This document shows, in pieces, positions 37,531 to 46,022 of a stretch of DNA of 64,000 nt (position 1 is its first letter; every line of letters begins with the position of its first letter). Position numbers and translations under genes: made by a program. The stretch is taken from contig NZ_JAYKBP010000001.1 of NCBI RefSeq assembly GCF_035282405.1, positions 62,001-126,000 of the forward strand, read 5' to 3'. Source of the DNA: Parvimonas sp035282405 (GTDB lineage Bacteria; Bacillota; Clostridia; Tissierellales; Peptoniphilaceae). The notes beneath the pieces are model-generated. The model did not search any database. It saw only the letters and a list, made by a program, of their open reading frames with translations, and was not told where the DNA came from.

Positions 37531-37554
37531 AGTACCTCGAAAACTCGAGGTACT
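37531..37554 (-). terminator. terminator of the ylxM-to-rplS operon
   Basis: AGTACCTCGA (37531-37540) pairs perfectly with TCGAGGTACT (37545-37554) around a 4-base loop. It lies 7 bases after the rplS stop on the minus strand and is followed by AATTTT. Confidence 0.8.
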
Positions 37555-37560
37555 TAATTT

Positions 37561-37908
37561 TTAATATTTCTTTAATTCTTTAACTTTTGAAGCTTTACCA
37601 ACTCTATCTCTTAAGTAATATAATTTTGCACGTCTTACTTTACCACGTCTAATTACTTTTAAACTTTCAATTCTTGGTGAATGAATTGGGAATGTTCTTT
37701 CAACACCAACTCCTTGTAATACTCTTCTTACAGTAAAAGTTGCTCTTGATCCTTTTCCTTGTTTTTTAATTACAGTTCCTTCAAAAGCTTGAACTCTTTC
37801 TCTGTTTCCTTCTTTGATTTTATATCCAATAACAACTGTATCACCAACATTAAAATCAAATTTTTCTTGTCTTAATTGTTCATTTTCAATTTGTTTTATT
37901 ATATCCAC
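37561..37908 (-). CDS. rplS: ribosomal protein bL19
   Basis: Large-subunit ribosomal protein at the 30S-50S interface. The conserved block FNVGDTVVIGYKIKEGNRERVQAFEG and the basic C-terminal part with RLYYLRDR-like KLYYLRDRVGKA mark the family. I choose the GTG start at 37908 (AGGAGG 7 bases upstream), giving 115 residues, the usual length; the frame is open seven codons further. It is the last gene of the SRP/S16 operon. Confidence 0.96.
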   Translation of the reverse strand: MDIIKQIENEQLRQEKFDFNVGDTVVIGYKIKEGNRERVQAFEGTVIKKQGKGSRATFTVRRVLQGVGVERTFPIHSPRIESLKVIRRGKVRRAKLYYLRDRVGKASKVKELKKY

Positions 37909-37966
37909 AATAATTCCTCCTAATATCAATGTTCTTAATTTATTTTATATAAACTAGCGGAACATC

Positions 37967-38659
37967 CTATTTCTTTTTTAAAATGTACTTTTCATATAAG
38001 TCAGGTCTTTTTTTCTTTGTATTTTCTAATGAAGATTCTTCTCTCCATTTTTCAATCTCTTTGTGATTTCCACTAAGTAAAACTTCTGGAACTTCAATTC
38101 CATTAAAATCTCGAGGCCTTGTAAAAACGTCATATTGTAACAAATTATTATAATGCGAATCCGTAGAAGCACTATCTGAATTACCTAATACTCCATCCAC
38201 CATCCTACAAACAGCATCCATAAGTAACATAGCCGGAATTTCTCCTCCTGTTACAACATAATCGCCTACAGAAATTTCTTCATCTACATAATTATTTATA
38301 ATTCTAGAATCAATACCTTCATAATGTCCACATAAAAATATTAAATGTTCTTTTTTAGATAACTCTTTACATTTATTTTGTGTTAAAACTTCTCCCTGCG
38401 GAGATAGAAATATAAGTTTAGAATTATCTTTTTTACTAAAGTTTATAGCATCGAAAACAGGTTGAACTGTCATCAACATACCTGCTCCACCACCATATAT
38501 TTCATCATCAACTTTATTATGTTTGTCTTTAGAAAAATCTCTGATATTTAAAATTTCAAGTTCAATAATTCCCTTTTCAATAGCTTTTCCTAAAACACCA
38601 TAATTTTTTATTGAATCAATAAACTCTGGAAACAAAGTTAAAATTGTAATTTTAATCAT
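37967..38659 (-). CDS. trmD: tRNA (guanine(37)-N(1))-methyltransferase TrmD
   Basis: SPOUT-family enzyme methylating N1 of G37 to prevent frameshifting. It shows the trefoil-knot motifs EIYGGGAGMLM (about 54), FLCGHYEGIDSR (about 108) and SVGDYVVTGGEIPAM (about 131). 230 residues is normal. It overlaps rimM by 8 bases and has no strong ribosome binding site of its own, which suggests coupling. Confidence 0.96.
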   Translation of the reverse strand: MIKITILTLFPEFIDSIKNYGVLGKAIEKGIIELEILNIRDFSKDKHNKVDDEIYGGGAGMLMTVQPVFDAINFSKKDNSKLIFLSPQGEVLTQNKCKELSKKEHLIFLCGHYEGIDSRIINNYVDEEISVGDYVVTGGEIPAMLLMDAVCRMVDGVLGNSDSASTDSHYNNLLQYDVFTRPRDFNGIEVPEVLLSGNHKEIEKWREESSLENTKKKRPDLYEKYILKKK

Positions 38660-39152
38660 TTAACATACCATCTATTATATTTACTTTCATTATTGATTTA
38701 TTAATATCAACATCTTTTATAAACTCTTTTACTGCTGGTACATATACATTTTTTCCATTATAATCAATTTCATAAACATCATTAGCCAATGTTGTCAAAA
38801 CATTTTTTATTTTTCCAATAAATTTACCATCTTGATTATATACATCAATTCCTATTAGCTTGTATATATAATACTCATCTTCAGGAAGAGCTAATAAATC
38901 ACTTTCTTCAATAAAAAGTCCTTTATTTTTAAATTCCAACACTTGATTTATATTGTCATATTCATTAAAAGTTAATAAAGCAAGATCAGTACTTAGTTCT
39001 TTTACAGATTTTATTGTAACAGTTATTTTTTTATCAATATAAAATGTACAATCAGCTTTAAATCTATCAATATCAAAAGTTAATAAATAAATTTTTACAG
39101 TACCTTTAATTCCATGAACATTTATAATTTTTGCAACTTCAATAAATTCCAT
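38652..39152 (-). CDS. rimM: 16S rRNA processing protein RimM
   Basis: 30S assembly factor that binds uS19. It has an N-terminal barrel with AKIINVHGIKGTVKIYL (about 7-23) and a C-terminal PRC-barrel domain (YYIYKLIGIDVYNQDGKFIG). 166 residues is typical. It overlaps trmD and follows khpA by 4 bases. Upstream of its ATG no clear ribosome binding site is seen. Confidence 0.93.
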   Translation of the reverse strand: MEFIEVAKIINVHGIKGTVKIYLLTFDIDRFKADCTFYIDKKITVTIKSVKELSTDLALLTFNEYDNINQVLEFKNKGLFIEESDLLALPEDEYYIYKLIGIDVYNQDGKFIGKIKNVLTTLANDVYEIDYNGKNVYVPAVKEFIKDVDINKSIMKVNIIDGMLND

Positions 39153-39156
39153 AATA

Positions 39157-39384
39157 CTAATTTATTTCTATTATTACCTTTTTACCTAACTTCATTGCAG
39201 AAGATCTAACAATTGTTCTAATAGCTTTAGCAATTTTACCTTGCTTACCTATAATTTTACCAATATCATTTTCATCTGCCTTAATAAAAATCTTCAATAC
39301 TTCTCCTTCTTCTTCAGTAGTTATAACTAATTTTTCAGGATTATCAACTAAAGATTTTACTATAAATTCAACTAATTCTTTCAT
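39157..39384 (-). CDS. khpA: KH-domain RNA-binding protein KhpA (YlqC)
   Basis: Small single-KH protein that binds RNA, usually with KhpB/EloR, and affects cell division in streptococci. The KH GxxG loop is in IGKIIGKQGKIAKAIRTIV (about 42-60). 75 residues is the family's length. Its place between rpsP and rimM is conserved across Firmicutes. A weak AAGGA lies about 9 bases before the ATG. Confidence 0.92.
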   Translation of the reverse strand: MKELVEFIVKSLVDNPEKLVITTEEEGEVLKIFIKADENDIGKIIGKQGKIAKAIRTIVRSSAMKLGKKVIIEIN

Positions 39385-39395
39385 ATATACAGTCC

Positions 39396-39650
39396 TTACT
39401 TATTCTCAGAATATATATTATTATTTTTAAATAATCTATTTACCGTATCAGTTGGTTTTGCACCATTTTTAATCCAAGTATTTACCTTTTCAGCATCAAC
39501 TTTAATTTCTTTTGATTCTGTTAGTGGATTATAATATCCAATTTCCTCGATAAATTTACCATCTCTTGGTGCTCTTGAATCGGCAACAACTATTCTATAA
39601 AATGGCTTTTTCTTTGAACCCATTCTCTTTAATCTAATTTTAACTGCCAT
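39396..39650 (-). CDS. rpsP: ribosomal protein bS16
   Basis: Small-subunit ribosomal protein. The N-terminal signature VKIRLKRMGSKKKPFYRIVV and DSRAPRDGKFIEEIGYYNP are diagnostic. 84 residues. AAGGAGG sits just before ATG 39650. It is placed between ffh and khpA, as in Bacillus. Confidence 0.97.
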   Translation of the reverse strand: MAVKIRLKRMGSKKKPFYRIVVADSRAPRDGKFIEEIGYYNPLTESKEIKVDAEKVNTWIKNGAKPTDTVNRLFKNNNIYSENK

Positions 39651-39667
39651 ATTGTCCTCCTTAAAAT

Positions 39668-41011
39668 TTATTTAAAAAAAGGTAAACCAAATTTGCCTTT
39701 TTTCTTAGCTCCTTTTGTCATGTCTTGCATTTTTTTCATCATTTTTTTACTATCTTTAAATTGCTTAAGCAATTTATTAAGATTTGTAATACTAGTTCCT
39801 GAACCTTTTACAATTCTTTGCTTTCTAGAATTGTCAATAATATCTGGATTTTCTCTTTCTTTTTTTGTCATTGATAAAATCATCGCTTCAATTTTGTCAA
39901 GTTCTTTTTCATCAATGTTAACATCTTTTAGCATTTTAGAGTTTACACCAGGCATCATAGAAAGCAAATCCTGTAATGGTCCCATATTTCTAACCTGTTG
40001 CATTTGACTTAAAAAATCATCCAATGTAAAACTTTGCTTTCTAATTTTTTCTTCAAGTTCTTTTGTTTGCTTCAAGTCAAATTGCTTCTGAACTTTATCT
40101 ATTACGGATAGAATATCTCCCATTCCTAAAATTCTTGATGCCATTCTATCAGGATAAAATTGTTCTAAATCATCCAGCTTTTCACCTACACCTATAAATT
40201 TAATAGGTTTTCCTGTGATAGCCTTAATAGATAAAGCAGCTCCACCTCTAGCATCTCCGTCTAATTTAGTCATTATCACTCCGGTAATATCTAATTCATT
40301 ATTAAAACTTTCAGCAACATTAACAGCATCTTGTCCTGTCATAGAATCTACTACTAATAAAATTTCGATAGGACTAACTGATGATTTAATAGATTTTAAT
40401 TCTTCCATAAGTACATCATCTATATGTAGTCTACCAGCAGTATCTAAAATAACTATATCTTTTGAATTAGAATTGGCAAATTTAATTGATTCATTTGCTA
40501 TTTTAGTAACATCTTTACAATCATCAATAGTAAATACTGGAACATCAACTGATTTACCAACAACTTGCAATTGCTTTATTGCTGCTGGTCTATAAACATC
40601 ACATGCTACTAGTAGAGGTCTTTTATTTTGTTTTAAAAAGTATCTAGCAAGTTTTCCAGCATGTGTAGTTTTTCCTGCACCTTGTAAACCACAAAGCATA
40701 ATAACAGTCGGAGGATTAGAGTCAATTTGAATTTTCTCTTCTTTTTTCCCCATAAGAGCAGTAAGTTCTTCATTTACAATTTTAATAACTTGTTGTGCAG
40801 GAGTTAAGCTCTCCATAACTTCCTTGCCAATTGCTCTTTCTTTTACATTATTTATAAACTGTTTAACAACTTTGAAATTTACATCAGATTCTAAAAGTGC
40901 AAGTTTAACTTCTCTCATTGCAAGGTCTACATCTTTTTCAGATAATTTTCCCTTACCTCTTAATTTATTCAATGCTCCTTGAAGTTTTTCAGATAAATTC
41001 TCAAATATCAT
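39668..41011 (-). CDS. ffh: signal recognition particle protein Ffh
   Basis: GTPase of the signal recognition particle, delivering nascent membrane proteins to FtsY. It has an N domain (about 1-90), a G domain with Walker A LCGLQGAGKTTHAGKLA (about 105), DTAGRLHID (about 187) and TKLDGDARGGAAL (about 243), and a Met-rich C-terminal M domain with signal-peptide and RNA binding (IVKGSGTSITNLNKLLKQF). About 447 residues. ATG 41011 is preferred, because AGGAAG lies 8 bases upstream; two more possible starts lie just before it. The Ffh RNA gene (ffs) is not in this window. Confidence 0.96.
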   Translation of the reverse strand: MIFENLSEKLQGALNKLRGKGKLSEKDVDLAMREVKLALLESDVNFKVVKQFINNVKERAIGKEVMESLTPAQQVIKIVNEELTALMGKKEEKIQIDSNPPTVIMLCGLQGAGKTTHAGKLARYFLKQNKRPLLVACDVYRPAAIKQLQVVGKSVDVPVFTIDDCKDVTKIANESIKFANSNSKDIVILDTAGRLHIDDVLMEELKSIKSSVSPIEILLVVDSMTGQDAVNVAESFNNELDITGVIMTKLDGDARGGAALSIKAITGKPIKFIGVGEKLDDLEQFYPDRMASRILGMGDILSVIDKVQKQFDLKQTKELEEKIRKQSFTLDDFLSQMQQVRNMGPLQDLLSMMPGVNSKMLKDVNIDEKELDKIEAMILSMTKKERENPDIIDNSRKQRIVKGSGTSITNLNKLLKQFKDSKKMMKKMQDMTKGAKKKGKFGLPFFK

Positions 41012-41023
41012 TCCCATCACTTC

Positions 41024-41377
41024 CTATAAATCATTTTCTATAATTTCATTATTTTTCTTTTGAATAATATCCAGGATATTAAGCAAAGAGGAATCTTCTA
41101 TTTTTGAATTTTCAATTAATAAATTAATTTCTTTTAGACTACTATTTATTTTATCGAATTTAGAAATTAATTTTAATTCATCTTCATAGAATCTTAATTT
41201 TTTTTCTGCTCTACTTAAAATATCTGATATACCTTGTTTAGAAATTCCATTTAATTCAGCAATTTCCCTAAGAGATAAATCTTCATTACAATGTTGATCA
41301 ACAACATTATATTGCTTCTCGCTAAGAAGTTTACCATAATAATCAAATAGAACAGCTATCTCAACTATTTTTTCCAT
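41024..41377 (-). CDS. ylxM: YlxM-family helix-turn-helix protein of the SRP operon
   Basis: Small protein of the UPF0122 family encoded with ffh; in streptococci it modulates SRP. A sigma-region-4-like helix-turn-helix is clear in LSLREIAELNGISKQGISDIL (about residues 31-51). The C terminus is an acidic helical tail. About 117 residues. GAGGTG precedes ATG 41377. It is the first gene after a strong promoter and a 5'-end hairpin. Confidence 0.9.
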   Translation of the reverse strand: MEKIVEIAVLFDYYGKLLSEKQYNVVDQHCNEDLSLREIAELNGISKQGISDILSRAEKKLRFYEDELKLISKFDKINSSLKEINLLIENSKIEDSSLLNILDIIQKKNNEIIENDL

Positions 41378-41393
41378 AATCACCTCTTAAATG

Positions 41394-41414
41394 GGTCAAG
41401 TTTTTTTCTTGACC
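41394..41414 (-). promoter_or_regulatory. hairpin at the 5' end of the ylxM-ffh transcript
   Basis: On the minus strand GGTCAAG (41414-41408) pairs perfectly with CTTGACC (41400-41394) around seven A residues. With the -10 box at 41420-41425, transcription should begin near 41413. The hairpin would then be at the extreme 5' end of the mRNA, about 17 bases upstream of the ylxM start. Confidence 0.65.
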
Positions 41415-41419
41415 TTTAT

Positions 41420-41447
41420 ATTATATCATTAAATACATATTTGTCAA
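41420..41447 (-). promoter_or_regulatory. strong promoter for the ylxM-ffh-rpsP-khpA-rimM-trmD-rplS operon
   Basis: On the minus strand TTGACA (41447-41442), a 16-base spacer and TATAAT (41425-41420), with TGA before the -10. Both boxes match consensus perfectly, the best promoter seen in the window. Confidence 0.85.
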
Positions 41448-41469
41448 TACTTTTATTAAAAAATTTTTA

Positions 41470-41505
41470 AAAAAAATTAACGTATTTTTCAACGTTAATT
41501 TTTTT
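41470..41505 (-). terminator. terminator after ftsY
   Basis: AAAAAAATTAACG (41470-41482) pairs perfectly with CGTTAATTTTTTT (41493-41505), overlapping the ftsY stop codon. On the minus strand it continues into a T-rich run. Confidence 0.85.
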
Positions 41506-42484
41506 AATTAAATATTGCATTTACAAAGTCTTCATTATTATAATCTTGCAAATCATCTATTTGTTCTCCAATTCCTATTTGTTTAACCGGAATTTCCATT
41601 TCAAGTTGAATTGTGAAAACAACACCACCTTTAGCAGTTCCATCTAATTTTGTTAAAATTACACCATCAATATTTGCTGTTTCCCTAAATTCTTTAGCTT
41701 GAGTAATAGCATTTTGTCCAGTTGTTGCATCAAGAACAAGTGTTACTTCCTTATTTGCTTCAGGATATTCTCTATCTATTACTCTAGCAATTTTATTCAA
41801 CTCATTCATTAAATTTTTCTTATTATGAAGTCTTCCAGCGGTATCACAAATTAGAATATCTATATTTTTACTTTTTGCACTTTGAATTCCATCATATACA
41901 ACAGATGCTGGATCAGCCCCTTCTTCATTTGAAATTATTGGAACACCTGATCTATTAGCCCATTCAGTAAGTTGTTCAGTTGCTGCTGCTCTAAAAGTAT
42001 CTGCAGCAACAAGCATTACACTCTTACCTTTTGATTTAAATTTATTTGCTAATTTTCCTATAGATGTTGTTTTTCCAACTCCATTTACTCCAACAACCAG
42101 TATAATTGTTGGTACACCATCTACAATATTGAAATCATGATTCAAATCTTTTGAAGCTAATTTTGAATTCATAAGCTCAATTAATTTGTCTTTAATTAAA
42201 GACGGCTCAGTAATTTTTTCCTTTTTTACAATTTCTTTTAAATCATCTATTAGTTCCATTGTAACATTTGCACCAATATCAGCAGAAACTAAAATATACT
42301 CTAATTCTTCAAATAATTCTTCATCAATTTTTTTTGACATAGATAGTAAATTATCTATCTTACTTGATAAATTATTTCTTGTATTTGTTAAGCCTTTTTT
42401 TAGTCTTTCAAAAAAACTCTGTTTTTTTTCAACAACTTCTTCTAATTCATTATCTTCTTTTTTCTTTCCAAAAAAATTAAACAT
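41504..42484 (-). CDS. ftsY: signal recognition particle receptor FtsY
   Basis: GTPase that docks SRP at the membrane. It has a short charged N terminus (no long acidic A domain), an N domain, and a G domain with Walker A VVGVNGVGKTTSIGKLA (about 132), DTAGRLHNKKNL (about 215), TKLDGTAKGG (about 280) and the closing GIGEQIDDL. 326 residues is typical for Firmicutes. It lies 1 base after smc. Confidence 0.96.
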   Translation of the reverse strand: MFNFFGKKKEDNELEEVVEKKQSFFERLKKGLTNTRNNLSSKIDNLLSMSKKIDEELFEELEYILVSADIGANVTMELIDDLKEIVKKEKITEPSLIKDKLIELMNSKLASKDLNHDFNIVDGVPTIILVVGVNGVGKTTSIGKLANKFKSKGKSVMLVAADTFRAAATEQLTEWANRSGVPIISNEEGADPASVVYDGIQSAKSKNIDILICDTAGRLHNKKNLMNELNKIARVIDREYPEANKEVTLVLDATTGQNAITQAKEFRETANIDGVILTKLDGTAKGGVVFTIQLEMEIPVKQIGIGEQIDDLQDYNNEDFVNAIFN

Positions 42485-42485
42485 A

Positions 42486-45400
42486 TTATTCCTTCTCCTT
42501 ATTAAAAGTCATAGAAACTATTTTACTAACTCCTTTTTGCTCCATAGTTACACCATAAATCATATCTGCCATTTCCATAGTAGGTTTTCTATGAGTTATC
42601 ATTATAAATTGAATTTCTGTTAAATAATTCTTCAAATATTCAACATATCTTAATATATTAGAATCATCTAACGCAGCATCAACTTCATCTAAAATACAGA
42701 AAGGTGATGGTCTTGTTTCAAAAATTGCAAATAATAGTGCTACTGCTGTTAGTGATTTTTCTCCTCCAGACATTAAAGATAAAGTCTGCATCTTTTTACC
42801 TACAGGTTTAGCTATAATATCTATTCCACAATTTAAAATATCTTCGCTATCAAGCTCAAGTCTAGCTTCACCACCATTAAATAAAATTTTGAAAATATTT
42901 GAAAAATTTTCATTAATACTTTTAAATTCGTTAATAAAAGTCTTTTTCATTGTGTTTTCTAATTTTAATATAATTTTATTTATGTCTTCTATAGAATTCT
43001 GTAAATCAACTTCTTGATTTCTTTGAAATTCAAGTTCAGTTTTTACTTTTTCAAACTCTTCTATGGAATCATAACTAAAAGAACCTAATTCTCTTAAATC
43101 TTCTTTTAATCTTTTTAATTCTTCTTTAGTAAAATGCTCACTCTTATATAATTCCATTTTTCTTTCACAATCTTCCAAATTTAAAGAATATTCATCACAA
43201 AGTCTATTGATTAAATTTGAAAATTGATCTTTTAAATTTGATATCCTAAGTTCATTTTTCTCAATTTCTTTTTCTAAAGTTAAAGATTTTTCGCTTAATT
43301 CAGAATATCTTTTTGAAATTTCTTCATTATCTAATATCAATTTTTTCTTTAAATCAATATTAAAGCCAATTGAATTAGTTAATTCCTCAATTTTAGTATC
43401 TAAATCCTCATTAAGTTTTTTTATCAATTCTATTTCAGATAAATTATTTTTTAATTGTAGCTCAAATTCTATTAACTCTGTTTCCTTTAGATTAAGTTTA
43501 CCTTCATTAGAATTCTTGTTTTCTAATAAAATATTTTTTGAATTACCTAAAATATTTATATCTCTCTCAATTGAATCTAAATTATTTATTACAACAATTT
43601 CTTCTTTTTCCAACTCTAAGATAAAATTCTTTAATTCATTTATTTCTAAATTGTATTTATTAATTTCATCATCTATAAGGATACTCTTTTCCTTATAAAT
43701 AAGCAACTCTTTTTCTTTGTCTGGAGTAAAACCTTGATGATTTTCTTTATAACTATCAATTTCATCAATTTTTTCAGAAATTTTACTAATATCAAATTCA
43801 TTTAAATAGATAAGTTTTTGTAAAGAATCAATTTTTAATTTTGCATTTTCTTTTTCATTTTTCAAATTATCTAATTTTTCTTTATTTAGCTGTAAATCAG
43901 TTTTTATTTCCGAAATTCTATTTTGATTATTACTCAAACTAATTTCTAAAGCTTTAATATCTGATAAAGCATTCTCTAATTGTTGTTTTCTACCTATTAT
44001 AGAAAATGAGTTCTTACTTGATTTATAGCCACCAGAAATGGAACCCCAACTATTTATAACGTCACCATCTAGCGTAACTATTCTATATTTGTTTTTAAAT
44101 TTATTAGATAGTTTTATAGCAATATCCATATTTTCGCATATTACAGTATTTGCCAAGAAATAATTAACTATATTTCTATAATCATCATTACAAGTTATTA
44201 CATCATTAGCAAAGGATAATATGTCAGAATCTGTAATATTACTACGTTCCTTTTTAGATAATATTTTTGAAATAGGAAAGAAATTTAGTCTTCCAATTTT
44301 ATTAGTTTTAATTTTCTCAATTATTTTTTTAGCTTCTAAATCATTATGAACAACAATACCTTGTAAATTTGAAGACAAAACAGTATCAATTGCCTTTTTA
44401 TACTTTTCTTCAACAGAAATAAGTTCTCCCAAAGTTCCACAAATCATTGATTTTAATTCAGTTTCTTTTTCACAAAGTTTAAATAAGTCTTGAACTGATT
44501 TCCCATACCCTTCATAATTTCTAATATAGTTTTTTAACATAATAACTTCTTTATTTTTATAATTTATCTCATTATTTATATTAGAAATCTGATTATTTAA
44601 AGAAATAAGCTCATTTTCTAATTCTGATATAAGTTGTCTCTTTTCAAGGATAGTTAAATCAATATTTTGTACTTTTTGACTATTTGATTCTAAAAGTAAT
44701 TTATTTTCAGATAATTTCTTTTCTATACTTTCTTTTTCAATATTTAATTTAGCAACTTCTTCAGTATTTTCTTCGATTTTTTTATTTATACTATCAGTTA
44801 TAATTTCATTAGCTCTTTTTTCGGTTTCTAAATCATTAATTATATTTTCAATTTCCTCTTTTTCAAGAATAAATTTATCTATAATTTGAACCTTTGAATC
44901 TAAGAGTTCTTTATTTTTTAACAATTTACTCTTAACCTCATTTTTAGCATCATGATATTTTTTTAAAATCAAACCTTTTTCAGAAATTTTATTCTCTTGA
45001 TCTGAAATTTCAAGATTTATTTTTTCTAAATTATCAATATACTCTTGTTTTAAATTTAAAGATTGGTCATTGTTTAATTTAATAAACTTATTTCTTTCAA
45101 TTAAGATATCTTTCTTATTAGTTATATCATTCTTTTTATGGGTTAATTTATTTAATTCAGTGGAATCTTTTTCAATTATATTAGTTATATTATTTAGTTC
45201 CTCTTTTAATGGAGCAATTTTTAATTTTACTTCTTCAAATTCTTTATTTATATCAATTATTTCTTCTTTATTAATTTCTAAATTTTCAGAATATTTATTA
45301 AAATTACTATTTAAATTGTTATAATCTTTATATGAAATAGAAAATTCGGCTTTTTCAATATTCTCTAATAATGCAATACCTTTTTTAGCCTTAGTAGATT

Positions 45401-46022
45401 GTCCTTTTAAAAAACCATATCTATTTTCATTTTGGATAATTATATCTCTCAGTCTTGTTAAATTATCTTTTGCTCTGAATAACTTCTTTTGGGACTCATT
45501 CTTTTGATACTTAATTTTAGAAATACCTGAAGCTTCTTCAAAAATGGCACGTCTATCCTCAGATTTCCCGTTTATTATTTCTTCGATTCTTCCTTGACCA
45601 ATTATTGAATAACCTTCTCTTCCTATTCCGGTATCTAAAAATAATTCTCTAACCTCTTTTAATCTAACATTTGATTTGTTTATAAAATAATCACTTTCTC
45701 CAGTTCTATATAACTTTCTTGAAATTGTAACTTCCTTAAAATCAATAGGTATTACATTATCTGAATTATCAAAAGTTATACTAACAGTAGAATAATTTTT
45801 TTTAATTTTATTATCTGTCCCAGAAAAAATAACATCTTCCATTTTGCTTCCTCTTAAAGTCTTAGCGCTTTGTTCTCCTAAAACCCATCTAATAGCATCA
45901 GCAACATTACTTTTTCCACTTCCATTAGGTCCTATTATCGCGGTGATATTAGTCTCAAAATCCAATTTTATTTTATCAGCAAATGATTTAAAACCATTTA
46001 TTTCAATACTCTTAAGTCTCAT
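42486..46022 (-). CDS. smc: chromosome condensation protein Smc
   Basis: ATPase of the bacterial SMC-ScpAB condensin. It has an N-terminal Walker A GPNGSGKSNVADAIRWVLGE (about residue 33), a long coiled coil on both sides of a hinge (about 510-670, including SGGYKSSKNSFSIIGR), and a C-terminal ABC signature LMSGGEKSLTAVALLFA followed by Walker B CILDEVDAALDD. About 1178 residues is full length. ATG 46022 has AAGGAG 5 bases upstream; a TTG lies just before. It overlaps the upstream radical-SAM gene by 11 bases. Confidence 0.97.
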   Translation of the reverse strand: MRLKSIEINGFKSFADKIKLDFETNITAIIGPNGSGKSNVADAIRWVLGEQSAKTLRGSKMEDVIFSGTDNKIKKNYSTVSITFDNSDNVIPIDFKEVTISRKLYRTGESDYFINKSNVRLKEVRELFLDTGIGREGYSIIGQGRIEEIINGKSEDRRAIFEEASGISKIKYQKNESQKKLFRAKDNLTRLRDIIIQNENRYGFLKGQSTKAKKGIALLENIEKAEFSISYKDYNNLNSNFNKYSENLEINKEEIIDINKEFEEVKLKIAPLKEELNNITNIIEKDSTELNKLTHKKNDITNKKDILIERNKFIKLNNDQSLNLKQEYIDNLEKINLEISDQENKISEKGLILKKYHDAKNEVKSKLLKNKELLDSKVQIIDKFILEKEEIENIINDLETEKRANEIITDSINKKIEENTEEVAKLNIEKESIEKKLSENKLLLESNSQKVQNIDLTILEKRQLISELENELISLNNQISNINNEINYKNKEVIMLKNYIRNYEGYGKSVQDLFKLCEKETELKSMICGTLGELISVEEKYKKAIDTVLSSNLQGIVVHNDLEAKKIIEKIKTNKIGRLNFFPISKILSKKERSNITDSDILSFANDVITCNDDYRNIVNYFLANTVICENMDIAIKLSNKFKNKYRIVTLDGDVINSWGSISGGYKSSKNSFSIIGRKQQLENALSDIKALEISLSNNQNRISEIKTDLQLNKEKLDNLKNEKENAKLKIDSLQKLIYLNEFDISKISEKIDEIDSYKENHQGFTPDKEKELLIYKEKSILIDDEINKYNLEINELKNFILELEKEEIVVINNLDSIERDINILGNSKNILLENKNSNEGKLNLKETELIEFELQLKNNLSEIELIKKLNEDLDTKIEELTNSIGFNIDLKKKLILDNEEISKRYSELSEKSLTLEKEIEKNELRISNLKDQFSNLINRLCDEYSLNLEDCERKMELYKSEHFTKEELKRLKEDLRELGSFSYDSIEEFEKVKTELEFQRNQEVDLQNSIEDINKIILKLENTMKKTFINEFKSINENFSNIFKILFNGGEARLELDSEDILNCGIDIIAKPVGKKMQTLSLMSGGEKSLTAVALLFAIFETRPSPFCILDEVDAALDDSNILRYVEYLKNYLTEIQFIMITHRKPTMEMADMIYGVTMEQKGVSKIVSMTFNKEKE

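Noticed and set aside
42186..42623. 145-codon plus-strand ORF spanning the ftsY/smc junction
   Set aside because: Antisense to two well-supported genes and without a start signal.
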